DNA of 64,000 nt. Origin: Pseudomonadota bacterium. Its GTDB lineage: Bacteria; Pseudomonadota; Gammaproteobacteria; Pseudomonadales; Oceanobacteraceae. Under the pieces are notes generated by a model. It was not told the DNA's origin and searched no databases. It worked only from the letters and a program-made list of their open reading frames with translations. Positions 1-8,356 of this stretch are shown piece by piece. The stretch is taken from the NCBI GenBank assembly GCA_030145845.1, contig JAIXHJ010000003.1:124426-188425 (forward strand). The letters run 5' to 3'. The position numbers and the translations under genes were made by a program. Numbering within the stretch: the first letter of the stretch is position 1; every line of letters starts with the position of its first letter.

Positions 1-148
1 CGCCACCAAAGGGTGAGTCGACCACGTTTTCGGAAATGCTGCCACCAAGTTGCAGGCGGTCGGCGCGGAAACCGCTGCCGTTTTCTTCGGCCTGAACAGC
101 AACCGGTGTCAGGGCGATGGCAAAAATAACAGGTAAGGTATATTTCAT
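1..148 (-). CDS. Exported protein, N-terminal fragment (window edge)
   Basis: Only the first 49 codons are in the window; the gene runs off the left edge. The start is ATG at 148, with AAGGA about seven bases upstream. The first 20 residues form a clear Sec signal peptide (Lys2, then a hydrophobic stretch ending in a V-Q-A cleavage site, followed by EENGSG). The mature part begins with alternating polar and aliphatic residues (DRLQLGGSIS), as in an outer-membrane beta-barrel strand, but the family cannot be named from this piece. It is read in the same direction as srkA, which ends 29 bases upstream of its start codon on the minus strand. Confidence 0.6.
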   Translation of the reverse strand, partial: MKYTLPVIFAIALTPVAVQAEENGSGFRADRLQLGGSISENVVDSPFGG

Positions 149-176
149 ACTGAGTTCCTTTAACAGAGATATCAGG

Positions 177-1163
177 TCAGAAGACAGGCAGCTCCAGCGG
201 AGGTTCCTGAAGGGCGGCAATCTGCTCCCTGAGTGAAAGAATATGTTCCGACCAGAAGCGGTGGCTGTTCAGCCAGGGAAAGGCAACCGGAAACGCCGGG
301 TCTTCCCAGCGGCTGCACAGCCAGGCAGCATATTTCATGACCCGGATGGTGCGCAGCACCTCAATCAGAGGGAGCTCATTGACCGGAAAAGGCCTGAACA
401 TTTCGTAACCTTCTTTGATGACCAGTAATTGCTGCCGCTGTTCCTGAACCGTACCGCTGAGCAGCATCCAGATGTCCTGCATGGCCGGGCCCTGAATGCA
501 GTCATCAAAATCAACCATAAAGAGTACGTCATCCCGCACCAGCAGGTTGCCGGGATGCAGGTCACCGTGCAGGCGCAGGGACGTGACATTCTCTGGCTGA
601 TAACGCTGCTGTGTCAGGCTGATCAGGGAGTCAGCCAGCGCACGGTAATTATGACGGTAATCGTCCGGCATCAGATCACTGCCCAGCACCTGTTCTGCCG
701 CAAGCACCAGATCTTCTGCTCCGCGGATAGCTTGCCGGTGCTGAAATGGCCGGGCACTGCCGGTCTGGTGCAGGCGGGCAAGCCAGCGGCCGATCAGTTC
801 CAGATCATCATCATTGGATAATTCCGGTGCCTGACCCCCGCGACGTGGAAACAGCGCAAAATAAAAGGGCTCGTCGTAAAACAGGGTCTGATCATTAATG
901 ACCATGGGTGCGACCACCGGCAGATCGTCTGCTGCCAGTTCAAGCAGAAAATCATGCTCTTCCTGAATGGCTTCGCGGCTCCAGCGACCGGGGCGGTAAA
1001 ATTTGCCGATCAGTGGCTGGCCGTCTTCAACGCCGATCTGGTAGACACGGTTTTCATAGCTGTTCAGCGGAAAGACCCTGGCGTCGCAGATAAAGCCCTG
1101 CGCCTCGGTGGCATCCATAACCCGTTCCGGGGTGAGCTGGGAATAAGGGTGTGACGACGACAT
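177..1163 (-). CDS. srkA: Stress response kinase A (YihE/RdoA family)
   Basis: Aminoglycoside-phosphotransferase-fold protein kinase of 328 residues, the usual size for SrkA, a cytoplasmic Ser/Thr kinase linked to envelope and oxidative stress survival. Visible family features are PLNSYENRVYQ near the N-terminus, the nucleotide-binding lysine in GKFYRPGRW, the catalytic loop LHGDLHPGNLL and the metal-binding MVDFDDC, then GPAMQDIWMLL and the end motif LQEPPLEL. I chose ATG at 1163 because GGAG lies eight bases before it; an in-frame TTG six codons upstream (1181) has no better ribosome site. In E. coli srkA is followed by dsbA; here the next gene encodes an unidentified exported protein. Confidence 0.93.
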   Translation of the reverse strand: MSSSHPYSQLTPERVMDATEAQGFICDARVFPLNSYENRVYQIGVEDGQPLIGKFYRPGRWSREAIQEEHDFLLELAADDLPVVAPMVINDQTLFYDEPFYFALFPRRGGQAPELSNDDDLELIGRWLARLHQTGSARPFQHRQAIRGAEDLVLAAEQVLGSDLMPDDYRHNYRALADSLISLTQQRYQPENVTSLRLHGDLHPGNLLVRDDVLFMVDFDDCIQGPAMQDIWMLLSGTVQEQRQQLLVIKEGYEMFRPFPVNELPLIEVLRTIRVMKYAAWLCSRWEDPAFPVAFPWLNSHRFWSEHILSLREQIAALQEPPLELPVF

Positions 1164-1215
1164 AGACAGTGCTCCGGACAAGTCCGCGCATTATGCCTGT
1201 TGTGTGGAATGGCTG

Positions 1216-1968
1216 CTAATGCTTATCGCTGCTGGCCGGTGTGCGGCACAGTGACCAGATGCCGACCAGACCGGCACCCTGACGTTTCAGCAGGCGTGCG
1301 GCTGCGTCGGCCGTCGCTCCGGTGGTCATCACATCATCCACGATGAGCAGGTGCTCACCACAGAACCGCCGTTGGCCATGGGTCAGTGACTGTTTCAGGT
1401 TACGCCGCCGTTCAGTGGCTGTCAGCCCTCTCTGATCGCGGCCGCCTGTGCGCACCAGGGCATCGGAATAAAGCGGCAGGCCGAGGTGGCCTGCGGTTCG
1501 GCGGGCCAGTATTTCACCCGGGTTATAACCCCGCTGCAGCATACGGCGACGTGACGAGGGGATATAAATCAGGGCATCTGCCGCTGCCAGTGTGGATGGC
1601 GGGGAGCGGGACATCAGCCAGGCCAGACGGTTCAGCCATACCAGCTGTTCATGATCTTTGGCTGCCTGAACCCACAGTGACAGCGGAGGCTGGTAAAGAA
1701 AGGTGCTGAAACCATAGTCGTAGGCCGGTGGTGAGGACTGACAGCGACCACAGCGGCCGGGGGATGCCAGCGGTTCCGCGCACTGGGAGCAGGCGCAGGT
1801 ACTGTAAGGCAGTGCCTGAAGGCAGGCATCGCACAGGAATCCCGCACTGCCGGCAGGTTGCAGGCACAGTTCACAGCAGCCCGGAATGCGGAATGTCTGT
1901 TTCCTTTCTGTCCACCTGTTAACTAAAAATTTTATCAGGGTTGACGGCATATCCTTCGTCCCTAACAT
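1216..1968 (-). CDS. comF: ComF/GntX family phosphoribosyltransferase-like protein
   Basis: ComF-family protein with an N-terminal zinc-finger-like region holding CxxC pairs (CELC, CDAC, CSQC, CGRC) and a C-terminal type I phosphoribosyltransferase fold. The PRPP-binding motif is [13 protein letters not shown], preceded by [11 protein letters not shown]. Family members are linked to DNA uptake (ComF) or use of DNA as nutrient (GntX); the reaction is not known. It is divergent from bioB, a common arrangement in Pseudomonas-like genomes. Starts at ATG 1968 or ATG 1950 are both possible; either places the candidate bioB operator and promoter inside the first codons of this gene, which is unusual. 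Length of 244-250 residues is typical. Confidence 0.87.
   Translation of the reverse strand: MLGTKDMPSTLIKFLVNRWTERKQTFRIPGCCELCLQPAGSAGFLCDACLQALPYSTCACSQCAEPLASPGRCGRCQSSPPAYDYGFSTFLYQPPLSLWVQAAKDHEQLVWLNRLAWLMSRSPPSTLAAADALIYIPSSRRRMLQRGYNPGEILARRTAGHLGLPLYSDALVRTGGRDQRGLTATERRRNLKQSLTHGQRRFCGEHLLIVDDVMTTGATADAAARLLKRQGAGLVGIWSLCRTPASSDKH
1916..1947 (+). promoter_or_regulatory. Candidate BirA operator (bioO) upstream of bioB
   Basis: Inverted half-sites CTGTTAACT (1916-1924) and GGTTGACGG (1939-1947) are separated by an AT-rich 14-base spacer. Each arm differs only by a few bases from the known BirA half-site TTGTAAACC, and the 14-base spacing matches the known operator layout. The right arm covers the putative -35 box of bioB. 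BirA repression of bioB in response to biotin is established knowledge; its use here is inferred. Confidence 0.5.
1941..1968 (+). promoter_or_regulatory. Candidate sigma-70 promoter of bioB
   Basis: TTGACG at 1941-1946 and TAACAT at 1963-1968 are 16 bases apart, about 40 bases before the bioB start. The -35 box matches consensus in five of six bases; the -10 box in four. It overlaps the candidate BirA operator, as expected for a biotin-repressed promoter. Confidence 0.42.
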
Positions 1969-2006
1969 CCATGGCTTTGATTCTAATTGTCTTTGCGGAG
2001 CCGGCT

Positions 2007-3044
2007 ATGGGAATAACTGCTGATTTGAACGTTGCTGTACGGCATGACTGGTCTGTTGATGAAGTCATGAGACTGCTGCAACAGCCATTACACGAGCTGT
2101 TGTTTTCAGCGCAGACGGTGCATCGGCAATATTCTGATCCGGGCCGGGTGCAGATCAGCACCCTACTGTCGGTTAAAACCGGTGCCTGTCCGGAAGACTG
2201 CCATTACTGCCCGCAGAGTGCCCGCTATGACACGGGTGTGGAAAAACAGAAACTGATGGCTGTGGAGGCTGTACTGGATAAAGCCCGCGCGGCAAAGGCG
2301 GCAGGGGCTGAGCGTTTCTGTATGGGAGCCGCCTGGCGTTCGCCGCATGAGCGTGATATGCCTCATGTTCTGGCGATGGTGCGGGGGGTGAAAGCACTGG
2401 GGCTGGAAAGCTGTATGACGCTGGGCATGCTCGACGCTGATCAGAGTCGTCAGCTGGCGGCTGCCGGGCTGGATTACTACAACCATAATCTGGATACGTC
2501 GCCCGAATATTATACTGGCATCATTACCACACGCAGTTACGCTGAGCGGCTGCAAACGCTGCAGCATGTCAGGGACGCCGGTATTCATGTCTGCAGTGGC
2601 GGTATTCTGGGAATGGGGGAAGCGCCCCGTGACCGGGCTGGCCTGCTGGTGCAGCTAGCCAACCTGCCCCGGCATCCGGAATCTGTGCCGCTGAACCAGT
2701 TGGTCCGGGTGCCGGGAACCCCGCTGGAAAGTGGGGATGATATTGACTGGACTGATTTTGTGCGGGTTGTCGCGGTCGCCAGGATAATGTTGCCGGCGAC
2801 GCAGATCCGCCTCAGTGCCGGGCGGGAGAAAATGACTGAAGAGATGCAGGCTCTGTGCTTTCTGGCCGGGGCAAATTCAATATTTTACGGCGACTGTCTG
2901 CTGACAACCGCGAACCCCGAGGCAGACAAAGATCGCCGTTTGCTGCAGAAATTGGGCATAAGCAGTCAAAACGATGACACAGAACTACGATCTGAGGGTC
3001 ATAAAAATGAACAACCGTTATTTTATAATGCAGCGGACTTTTGA
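2007..3044 (+). CDS. bioB: Biotin synthase BioB
   Basis: Radical-SAM enzyme that inserts sulfur into dethiobiotin, the last step of biotin synthesis, in the cytoplasm. The 4Fe-4S/SAM cluster motif C-x3-C-x2-C is CPEDCHYC, Cys61, 65 and 68 of a 345-residue protein. YYNHNLDTS and the C-terminal [11 protein letters not shown] and LFYNAADF regions are typical of BioB. ATG at 2007 is preferred because GCGGAG lies just upstream; earlier in-frame starts would add a segment not usual in the family and overlap the promoter. No other bio gene follows, so bioB stands alone here, probably under BirA control. Confidence 0.96.
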   Translation: MGITADLNVAVRHDWSVDEVMRLLQQPLHELLFSAQTVHRQYSDPGRVQISTLLSVKTGACPEDCHYCPQSARYDTGVEKQKLMAVEAVLDKARAAKAAGAERFCMGAAWRSPHERDMPHVLAMVRGVKALGLESCMTLGMLDADQSRQLAAAGLDYYNHNLDTSPEYYTGIITTRSYAERLQTLQHVRDAGIHVCSGGILGMGEAPRDRAGLLVQLANLPRHPESVPLNQLVRVPGTPLESGDDIDWTDFVRVVAVARIMLPATQIRLSAGREKMTEEMQALCFLAGANSIFYGDCLLTTANPEADKDRRLLQKLGISSQNDDTELRSEGHKNEQPLFYNAADF

Positions 3045-3145
3045 ATATAACGAATCTGTCTAATAATACGCGCGGATCTGCTGGTCAAAGCAGCTTTGGG
3101 TTGGTTAAATATTGAGCAATAGCCCTAAATCCAGATGAGGTGCTT

Positions 3146-3397
3146 ATGAATATTGGTTCAACTACAGGGTCAGCGTTCTCTTCCGGTGCTTATGCCGTTG
3201 ATCAGGGAACCACACAGGTTCGCCGTGCTGCCCAGGATGTGGCAGATGCCACGACTGAGCGGCCGGTCGAAGGGCCGGGAGAAACTGCGGATGCAATGGT
3301 GGAGCTGAAGCAGGGACAGGAAACCGTTGCGGCCGGCGCCAAGGTGCTGGAAGCTGCGGATAAACAAATGGGTACTCTGATCGATACCACAGCCTGA
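3146..3397 (+). CDS. Small conserved-type protein, unknown function
   Basis: An 83-residue acidic protein with no signal peptide or membrane segment. It starts MNIGSTTGSAFSSG, a Gly/Ser-rich head, and continues with an alpha-helical body rich in Ala, Gln and Glu (ELKQGQETVAAGAKVLEAAD). ATG at 3146 has GAGG five bases upstream; a GTG two codons earlier (3140) is less likely. It ends only 10 bases before the SprA-related metalloprotease gene, so the two probably form one transcript. The head and the hydrophobic heptads resemble small proteins often found next to PF12118 genes, but I cannot give a function. Confidence 0.68.
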   Translation: MNIGSTTGSAFSSGAYAVDQGTTQVRRAAQDVADATTERPVEGPGETADAMVELKQGQETVAAGAKVLEAADKQMGTLIDTTA

Positions 3398-3407
3398 GCG
3401 AGATTTT

Positions 3408-4235
3408 ATGCAGGTAACGCCAGTCATGACAGTCAGTTCCAGCAATGTACCGGTTTCTGCCGGGGCTGCTGCACAGCTGCTGATCAGTGACAGTGAACTT
3501 GCATCGTCAGGCTCATTCATGCCGGTCGAAGAAGTCACGGTGAGTGAAGAAGCCCGGAACCCGGATATGCGCCGGCCGAAACAGGATGATACTTATACGC
3601 CATCCGTGTCTGCGTTAACGGAAGACGCTGCAGAGGGGCAGGGTGCAGTGGCAGACGAAGAGGATCTGCTGGAAATCCGTCAACTGCAGCAGCGGGATCA
3701 GGAAGTCCGCGCACACGAACAGGCTCATGCCAGTGTGGGCGGTGTGCACGCCGGAACATCCAGCTTTACCTATGCAACCGGGCCGGATGGTGTCCGTTAT
3801 GCGGTAGCCGGTGAGGTCTCCGTTGATGTCAGTCGTGTGACGGATGATCCGCAGGCCACCATTGATAAAATGGAGCAGGTCCAGCGGGCGGCACTGGCGC
3901 CGGCTGAACCTTCGCCACAGGATCGTCGGGTGGCGGCTCAGGCCGGACAGATGGCTGCTCAGGCGTTGACGGAGCTGGCAGAAGAGCAGCGTAGTGTGCG
4001 CGAAGCCGAAATCAGCCGGTTGCAGACGGAACAGGATGCAGTCCGTCAGGAACTGCAGGCGGCGAAAGATGAGCAGAAACAGGCAGAGGAAAAAGAAAAC
4101 ACCGAGGAGCGGATTTCCGCTGATGAGCGTTTTGCTGAGGCCAATGCCCGCTTACGCCGTATCAACGAGTTTCTGTTGGAGATCAGTCTTCCTCAGTCAG
4201 TGTCTGCAGGTCAGATATTCGACGATGTGGTGTGA
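3408..4235 (+). CDS. SprA-related family putative metalloprotease (PF12118-type)
   Basis: Protein of 275 residues. A low-complexity first third is followed by the family core at residues about 95-165: REVRAHEQAHASVGG with the zinc-ligand pattern HEQAH at 103-107, then YATGPDGVRYAVAGEVSVD with a possible third ligand (GEV near 135), and DPQATIDKMEQV followed by ALAPAEPSPQDRRVAAQA. A charged coiled-coil segment rich in E, Q and K fills residues 190-255. No signal peptide is seen, so location is unclear. Family membership is a firm pattern match; peptidase activity is only predicted for the family. ATG at 3408 has a weak ribosome site. Paired with the upstream 83-residue gene. Confidence 0.82.
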   Translation: MQVTPVMTVSSSNVPVSAGAAAQLLISDSELASSGSFMPVEEVTVSEEARNPDMRRPKQDDTYTPSVSALTEDAAEGQGAVADEEDLLEIRQLQQRDQEVRAHEQAHASVGGVHAGTSSFTYATGPDGVRYAVAGEVSVDVSRVTDDPQATIDKMEQVQRAALAPAEPSPQDRRVAAQAGQMAAQALTELAEEQRSVREAEISRLQTEQDAVRQELQAAKDEQKQAEEKENTEERISADERFAEANARLRRINEFLLEISLPQSVSAGQIFDDVV

Positions 4236-4250
4236 TGCTCTCCTTATCAG

Positions 4251-4275
4251 AAAACCGGCCCAGGCCGGTTTTTTT
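4251..4275 (+). terminator. Rho-independent terminator after the SprA-related gene
   Basis: CCGGCC and GGCCGG arms around a two-base CA loop, flanked by AAAA on the left and seven T on the right. Confidence 0.88.
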
Positions 4276-4361
4276 GTGCCTGTGATATAGCCGGATGGCA
4301 GGAGGCATGCTGTGGGACAGAATTTTTCGTAGTGCTGAGCGGCTGATGTCCCGTTACAGGG

Positions 4362-4390
4362 TTGACAATACTGTGTGGCGAACGTATGTT
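4362..4390 (+). promoter_or_regulatory. Sigma-70 promoter of the first acyl-CoA dehydrogenase
   Basis: A perfect -35 box TTGACA (4362-4367) is followed after 17 bases by TATGTT (4385-4390). The predicted transcription start falls inside the adjacent CAAAC/GTTTG palindrome, about 85 bases before the start codon. Confidence 0.65.
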
Positions 4391-4407
4391 TCAAACACTT
4401 GTTTGAA
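4390..4407. promoter_or_regulatory. PsrA-like fatty-acid operator
   Basis: TTCAAAC and GTTTGAA form perfect 7-bp inverted arms around ACTT. This matches the CAAAC-N4-GTTTG form of the binding site known for PsrA, the TetR-family long-chain acyl-CoA sensor of pseudomonads. It begins on the last base of the -10 box, an ideal place for a repressor to block transcription. Either a PsrA encoded elsewhere or one of the two TetR proteins at 8.4-9.6 kb could bind it; the sequence does not say which. Confidence 0.65.
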
Positions 4408-4483
4408 TCGGCGGCTGGCTATGCTGCCCAATATCCACGGCAGCTGAGGCTGCAAGAACATAACAGGCAACGAGGTTGTTCCT

Positions 4484-6289
4484 ATGCCAGAGTACAAGGC
4501 TCCCCTGCGTGAAATTAAGTTCGTAATGGACGAACTGCTGGATATGCCAGGCCATTACGCCAGCATCCCGGCTTATGCTGAAGTTGCAACTCCAGACATG
4601 ATCGATGCGATCCTGGCGGAAGGCGCCAAGTTCTGTGAACAGGAACTGGCTCCGCTGCAGCGTGTTGGTGATACCGAAGGCTGTACCCGTCACGAAGACG
4701 GTTCTGTTACTACACCGACCGGCTTCAAAGAAGCGTACGCAAAGTTTGTGGAGGGCGGCTGGCCTTCACTGGCTCACGACGAAGCACACGGTGGTCAGGG
4801 CCTGCCTGAATCACTGGGTACCGTTATGTCTGAAATGGTTGGTTCTTCCAACTGGTCATGGGGCATGTACCCGGGTCTGTCTCACGGTGCAATGAACACG
4901 ATTGAGCAGCATGGTACCGATGAACAGAAGCATACTTATCTGACCAAACTGGTTTCCGGTGAGTGGACCGGTACCATGTGTCTGACTGAACCACACTGTG
5001 GTTCTGACCTGGGTATCCTGAAGTCCAAGGCTGAAGCCAACGCTGATGGTTCTTACTCCATTTCCGGCACCAAGATCTTTATCTCAGCCGGTGAACACGA
5101 TATGGCTGAGAACATTGTGCACATCGTACTGGCACGTCTGCCGGGTGCACCGGAAGGTACCAAAGGTATTTCCCTGTTTATCGTTCCTAAGTTCCTGCCA
5201 AACGAAGACGGCAGCGTGGGTGAGCGTAACGCGGTAACCTGTGGTTCCATCGAACACAAAATGGGTATCCACGGTAACGCCACCTGTGTGATGAACTTTG
5301 ATGGCGCCAAAGGCTGGCTGATCGGACCGGAAAACAAAGGTCTGAACTGCATGTTCACCTTCATGAACACTGCCCGTATCGGTACTGCTCTGCAGGGTGC
5401 CACTGCTGCTGAAGCGTCTTTCCAGGGTGCTCTGGCTTATGCCAAAGACCGTCTGGCGATGCGCTCACTGACTGGCCCTAAAGCCCCTGAAAAAGCGGCT
5501 GACCCGATCATCGTTCACCCGGACGTACGTCGTATGCTGCTGACTCAGAAAGCCTTCGCTGAAGGTGGTCGTGCACTGGTTTACCTGGCCGCACAGCAGA
5601 ACGATATCGTTAAGAAAGCGGAAGACGAAGAAGCACGCAAAGCGGCTGATGAGCTGCTGGGCTTCCTGACGCCGATCGCCAAAGCCTTCCTGACGGAAGT
5701 TGGCTACGAAGCCACGAACCTGGGTGTGCAGGTATTCGGTGGTCACGGTTTCATCGCTGAGTGGGGTATGGAGCAGCTGGTACGTGATACCAAGATTGCC
5801 TGTATCTATGAAGGTACCACCGGTATTCAGGCACTCGACCTGCTGGGCCGTAAAGTACTGATGACTCAGGGTGCTTCCCTGCGTAACTTCACCAAAATGG
5901 TACATAAGTTCTGTCAGGCTGAAGAAGGCAACGAAACCCTGGCGCCGCTGGTAAGCACTCTGGCGGGTTACAACAAAGAGTGGGGCGACCTGACCATGAA
6001 GATTGGTATGGCCGCGATGAAAGACCGCGAAGAAGTCGGCTCTGCGTCAGTGGATTACCTGATGTACTCAGGTTATGTCACGCTGGCGTACCTGTGGATC
6101 CGTATGGCAAAAGTGGCTCAGGAAGCACTGGCCAATGGCACCACTGAAGAGGACTTCTACAAAGCCAAGCTGGCAACTGCGAAGTTCTACTTTGCCCGTG
6201 TTCTGCCACGCGCCAAAGGCCACGCTGAGTCTATGGTTGCCGGTGCAGACACTGTGATGGATCTGGACGCAGAACACTTCGCGTTCTGA
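4484..6289 (+). CDS. Acyl-CoA dehydrogenase, DmdC/FadE type (first copy)
   Basis: FAD-dependent acyl-CoA dehydrogenase of 601 residues catalysing the first, trans-2-enoyl-forming step of beta-oxidation. The long form with a C-terminal extension (PF12806-type) matches Pseudomonas FadE1/FadE2 and DmdC. The order is an N-terminal helical domain (about 35-160), a middle beta-domain starting CLTEPHCGSDLG, and a C-terminal domain with the active-site Glu443 in IYEGTTGIQALDLLGRK. The start MPEYKAPLRE is preceded by a long leader with promoter and operator. Codon choice is strongly biased toward preferred codons, suggesting high expression. It is followed by its own terminator and then a paralogue. 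Substrate chain length cannot be read from sequence. Confidence 0.94.
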   Translation: MPEYKAPLREIKFVMDELLDMPGHYASIPAYAEVATPDMIDAILAEGAKFCEQELAPLQRVGDTEGCTRHEDGSVTTPTGFKEAYAKFVEGGWPSLAHDEAHGGQGLPESLGTVMSEMVGSSNWSWGMYPGLSHGAMNTIEQHGTDEQKHTYLTKLVSGEWTGTMCLTEPHCGSDLGILKSKAEANADGSYSISGTKIFISAGEHDMAENIVHIVLARLPGAPEGTKGISLFIVPKFLPNEDGSVGERNAVTCGSIEHKMGIHGNATCVMNFDGAKGWLIGPENKGLNCMFTFMNTARIGTALQGATAAEASFQGALAYAKDRLAMRSLTGPKAPEKAADPIIVHPDVRRMLLTQKAFAEGGRALVYLAAQQNDIVKKAEDEEARKAADELLGFLTPIAKAFLTEVGYEATNLGVQVFGGHGFIAEWGMEQLVRDTKIACIYEGTTGIQALDLLGRKVLMTQGASLRNFTKMVHKFCQAEEGNETLAPLVSTLAGYNKEWGDLTMKIGMAAMKDREEVGSASVDYLMYSGYVTLAYLWIRMAKVAQEALANGTTEEDFYKAKLATAKFYFARVLPRAKGHAESMVAGADTVMDLDAEHFAF

Positions 6290-6323
6290 GCCTGAACTGT
6301 CGCTTATGCTTAGGGCATACCAG

Positions 6324-6351
6324 TAAAAACCGCGCCCCGGCGCGGTTTTTT
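6324..6351 (+). terminator. Rho-independent terminator between the acyl-CoA dehydrogenase genes
   Basis: Arms AAAAACCGCGCC and GGCGCGGTTTTTT around a CC loop. Because of it, the second dehydrogenase probably needs its own promoter, which I could not identify in 6352-6466. Confidence 0.9.
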
Positions 6352-6466
6352 CGTATCAGTGACTGGGAATGCCCGCCAGAGTGAGTAAAATAGCGGCGTT
6401 TTTGTCATCCGGTGATTGTGTGACAGGCCCGGAAGACAGAAGACCCGAATAAACATGAGGTGAAAC

Positions 6467-8263
6467 ATGGCAGAATATAAAGCCCCACTGCGCGATATGC
6501 GCTTTGTGCTGAACGAAGTATTTGAAGCAGACAAACTCTGGTCATCCCTGGCCGGACTGCAGGGTGCAGTGGACACAGAGACTGCTGAAGCCATTCTGGA
6601 AGAGTGCGGTAAGATCGCCAGCCAGGTACTGGCACCGATTAACCGTGAAGGTGATGAAGTCGGTTCTACCTGGAAAGACGGTGAAGTCACTGCCGCGCCT
6701 GGTTTTAAGGACGCTTACCAGACTTACTGCGATGCCGGTCTGAACGCCCTCGGCGGTAACCCGGATTTCGGCGGTATGGGCATGCCTAAGACGCTGGTTG
6801 GTCAGGTAGAAGAAATGGTGCAGGGCGCGAACATGTCGTTCGGTCTGGCGCCAATGCTGACCGCCGGTGCGTGTCTGTCTCTGAACTATCACGGTTCTGA
6901 CGAGCTGAAAGAGAAATACCTGCCGAACATGTACAGCGGCCAGTGGGCCGGTGCCATGGATCTGACCGAACCTCATGCTGGTACCGACCTGGGTATTATC
7001 CGTACCAAAGCAGAGCCACAGGCTGACGGTTCCTACAACATCACAGGTACCAAGATCTTCATTACCTGGGGTGAGCACGACATGGCGGAAAACATTATCC
7101 ACCTGGTGCTGGCCAAACTGCCGGATGCGCCGGCTGGTCCGAAAGGTATCTCCCTGTTCCTGGTGCCTAAGTTCCTGGTGAACGAAGATGGTTCACTGGG
7201 CGAGCGTAACGCCATGGGTTGTGGCTCTATTGAGCACAAAATGGGTATCAAAGGCTCAGCGACCTGTGTGATGAACTTTGACGGCGCCAAAGGCTGGCTG
7301 GTCGGTGAAGAAAACAAAGGTCTGGCGTGCATGTTCACCATGATGAACTACGAACGTCTGGGTGTGGGCATTCAGGGTATCGGTGCTGCAGAAGCTTCTT
7401 ACCAGAATGCGGTTGAATACGCCCGTGACCGCATCCAGAGCCGTGCGCCAACCGGTGCTGTGGCAAAAGACAAAGCCGCTGACCCGATCATCGTGCACCC
7501 GGATGTCCGTCGTATGCTGATGACTTCCCGTGCCCTGACTGAAGGTGGCCGTGCATTCTCTACTTACGTGGCGAAATGGCTGGATATTGCCAAGTTCTCT
7601 GACAATGCCGACGAGCAAAAACACGCGGATGCCATGCTGGCGCTGCTGACCCCGGTGGCGAAAGCCTTCCTGACTGACAACGCGCTGGAATCTGCCATTG
7701 CCTGTCAGCAGGTGTTCGGTGGTCACGGCTTTATCCGTGAATGGGGTCAGGAGCAGTATGTGCGTGATATCCGTATCACCCAGATCTACGAAGGCACCAA
7801 CGGTATTCAGGCGCTGGATCTGATCGGCCGTAAAGTGGCTGCCAACAATGGCGCGTTCTACAAGCTGTTCGAAGCGGACATCAACGCGTTTATTGCTGAG
7901 CAGGACGGCAACGAAGCAGCGGCTGAGTTCATTGAACCGCTGAAAGCTGCTGTGGAAAACCTGAACGACCTGACCCAGTGGGTTATGGACCAGGCGGCTT
8001 CCAACCCGAACGAAATCGGTGCTGCTTCGGTTGAATACCTGATGGTATTCGGTTACACCGCACTGGCTTATATGTGGGCGAAAATGGCTGTTGTTGCACT
8101 GGCGAACAGTGATGACACCTCCGGTTTCTACAAAGCCAAAGTGGGTACCGCACGTTTCTACATGAAGCGTCTGCTGCCTCGTTACATTGGTCTGAGTGCT
8201 GCGGTTAAAGGCGGTTCTGAGCCTCTGTATGAGCTGGACGACGAGATGTTCGAAACAGCCTGA
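6467..8263 (+). CDS. Acyl-CoA dehydrogenase, DmdC/FadE type (second copy)
   Basis: Paralogue of the preceding dehydrogenase (598 residues), alignable along the whole length: MAEYKAPLRDMRFVLNE at the start, MDLTEPHAGTDLG in the middle domain, and catalytic Glu442 in IYEGTNGIQALDLIGRK. The family oxidises acyl-CoA to enoyl-CoA with FAD and passes electrons to electron-transfer flavoprotein. ATGAGGTGAAAC just before the ATG supplies the ribosome site. Codon bias is as strong as in the first copy. Tandem copies with different chain-length preference are known in Pseudomonas aeruginosa; a similar division of labour here is inference. A strong terminator follows. Confidence 0.94.
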   Translation: MAEYKAPLRDMRFVLNEVFEADKLWSSLAGLQGAVDTETAEAILEECGKIASQVLAPINREGDEVGSTWKDGEVTAAPGFKDAYQTYCDAGLNALGGNPDFGGMGMPKTLVGQVEEMVQGANMSFGLAPMLTAGACLSLNYHGSDELKEKYLPNMYSGQWAGAMDLTEPHAGTDLGIIRTKAEPQADGSYNITGTKIFITWGEHDMAENIIHLVLAKLPDAPAGPKGISLFLVPKFLVNEDGSLGERNAMGCGSIEHKMGIKGSATCVMNFDGAKGWLVGEENKGLACMFTMMNYERLGVGIQGIGAAEASYQNAVEYARDRIQSRAPTGAVAKDKAADPIIVHPDVRRMLMTSRALTEGGRAFSTYVAKWLDIAKFSDNADEQKHADAMLALLTPVAKAFLTDNALESAIACQQVFGGHGFIREWGQEQYVRDIRITQIYEGTNGIQALDLIGRKVAANNGAFYKLFEADINAFIAEQDGNEAAAEFIEPLKAAVENLNDLTQWVMDQAASNPNEIGAASVEYLMVFGYTALAYMWAKMAVVALANSDDTSGFYKAKVGTARFYMKRLLPRYIGLSAAVKGGSEPLYELDDEMFETA

Positions 8264-8277
8264 GGCCTTTGCCTCTG

Positions 8278-8303
8278 AAAAACCGCCTGCGGGCGGTTTT
8301 TTT
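8278..8303 (+). terminator. Rho-independent terminator after the second acyl-CoA dehydrogenase
   Basis: AAAAACCGCC and GGCGGTTTTTTT arms around TGCG, 14 bases after the stop codon. Confidence 0.92.
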
Positions 8304-8356
8304 ATGCCTGCTGTTCTGGCAGGCTCAGGCAGGGAACCGGCAGACATGGATACGCA

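Noticed and set aside
177..1181. Longer srkA reading from TTG 1181
   Set aside because: The six extra codons have no better ribosome site, and GGAG is well spaced for ATG 1163.
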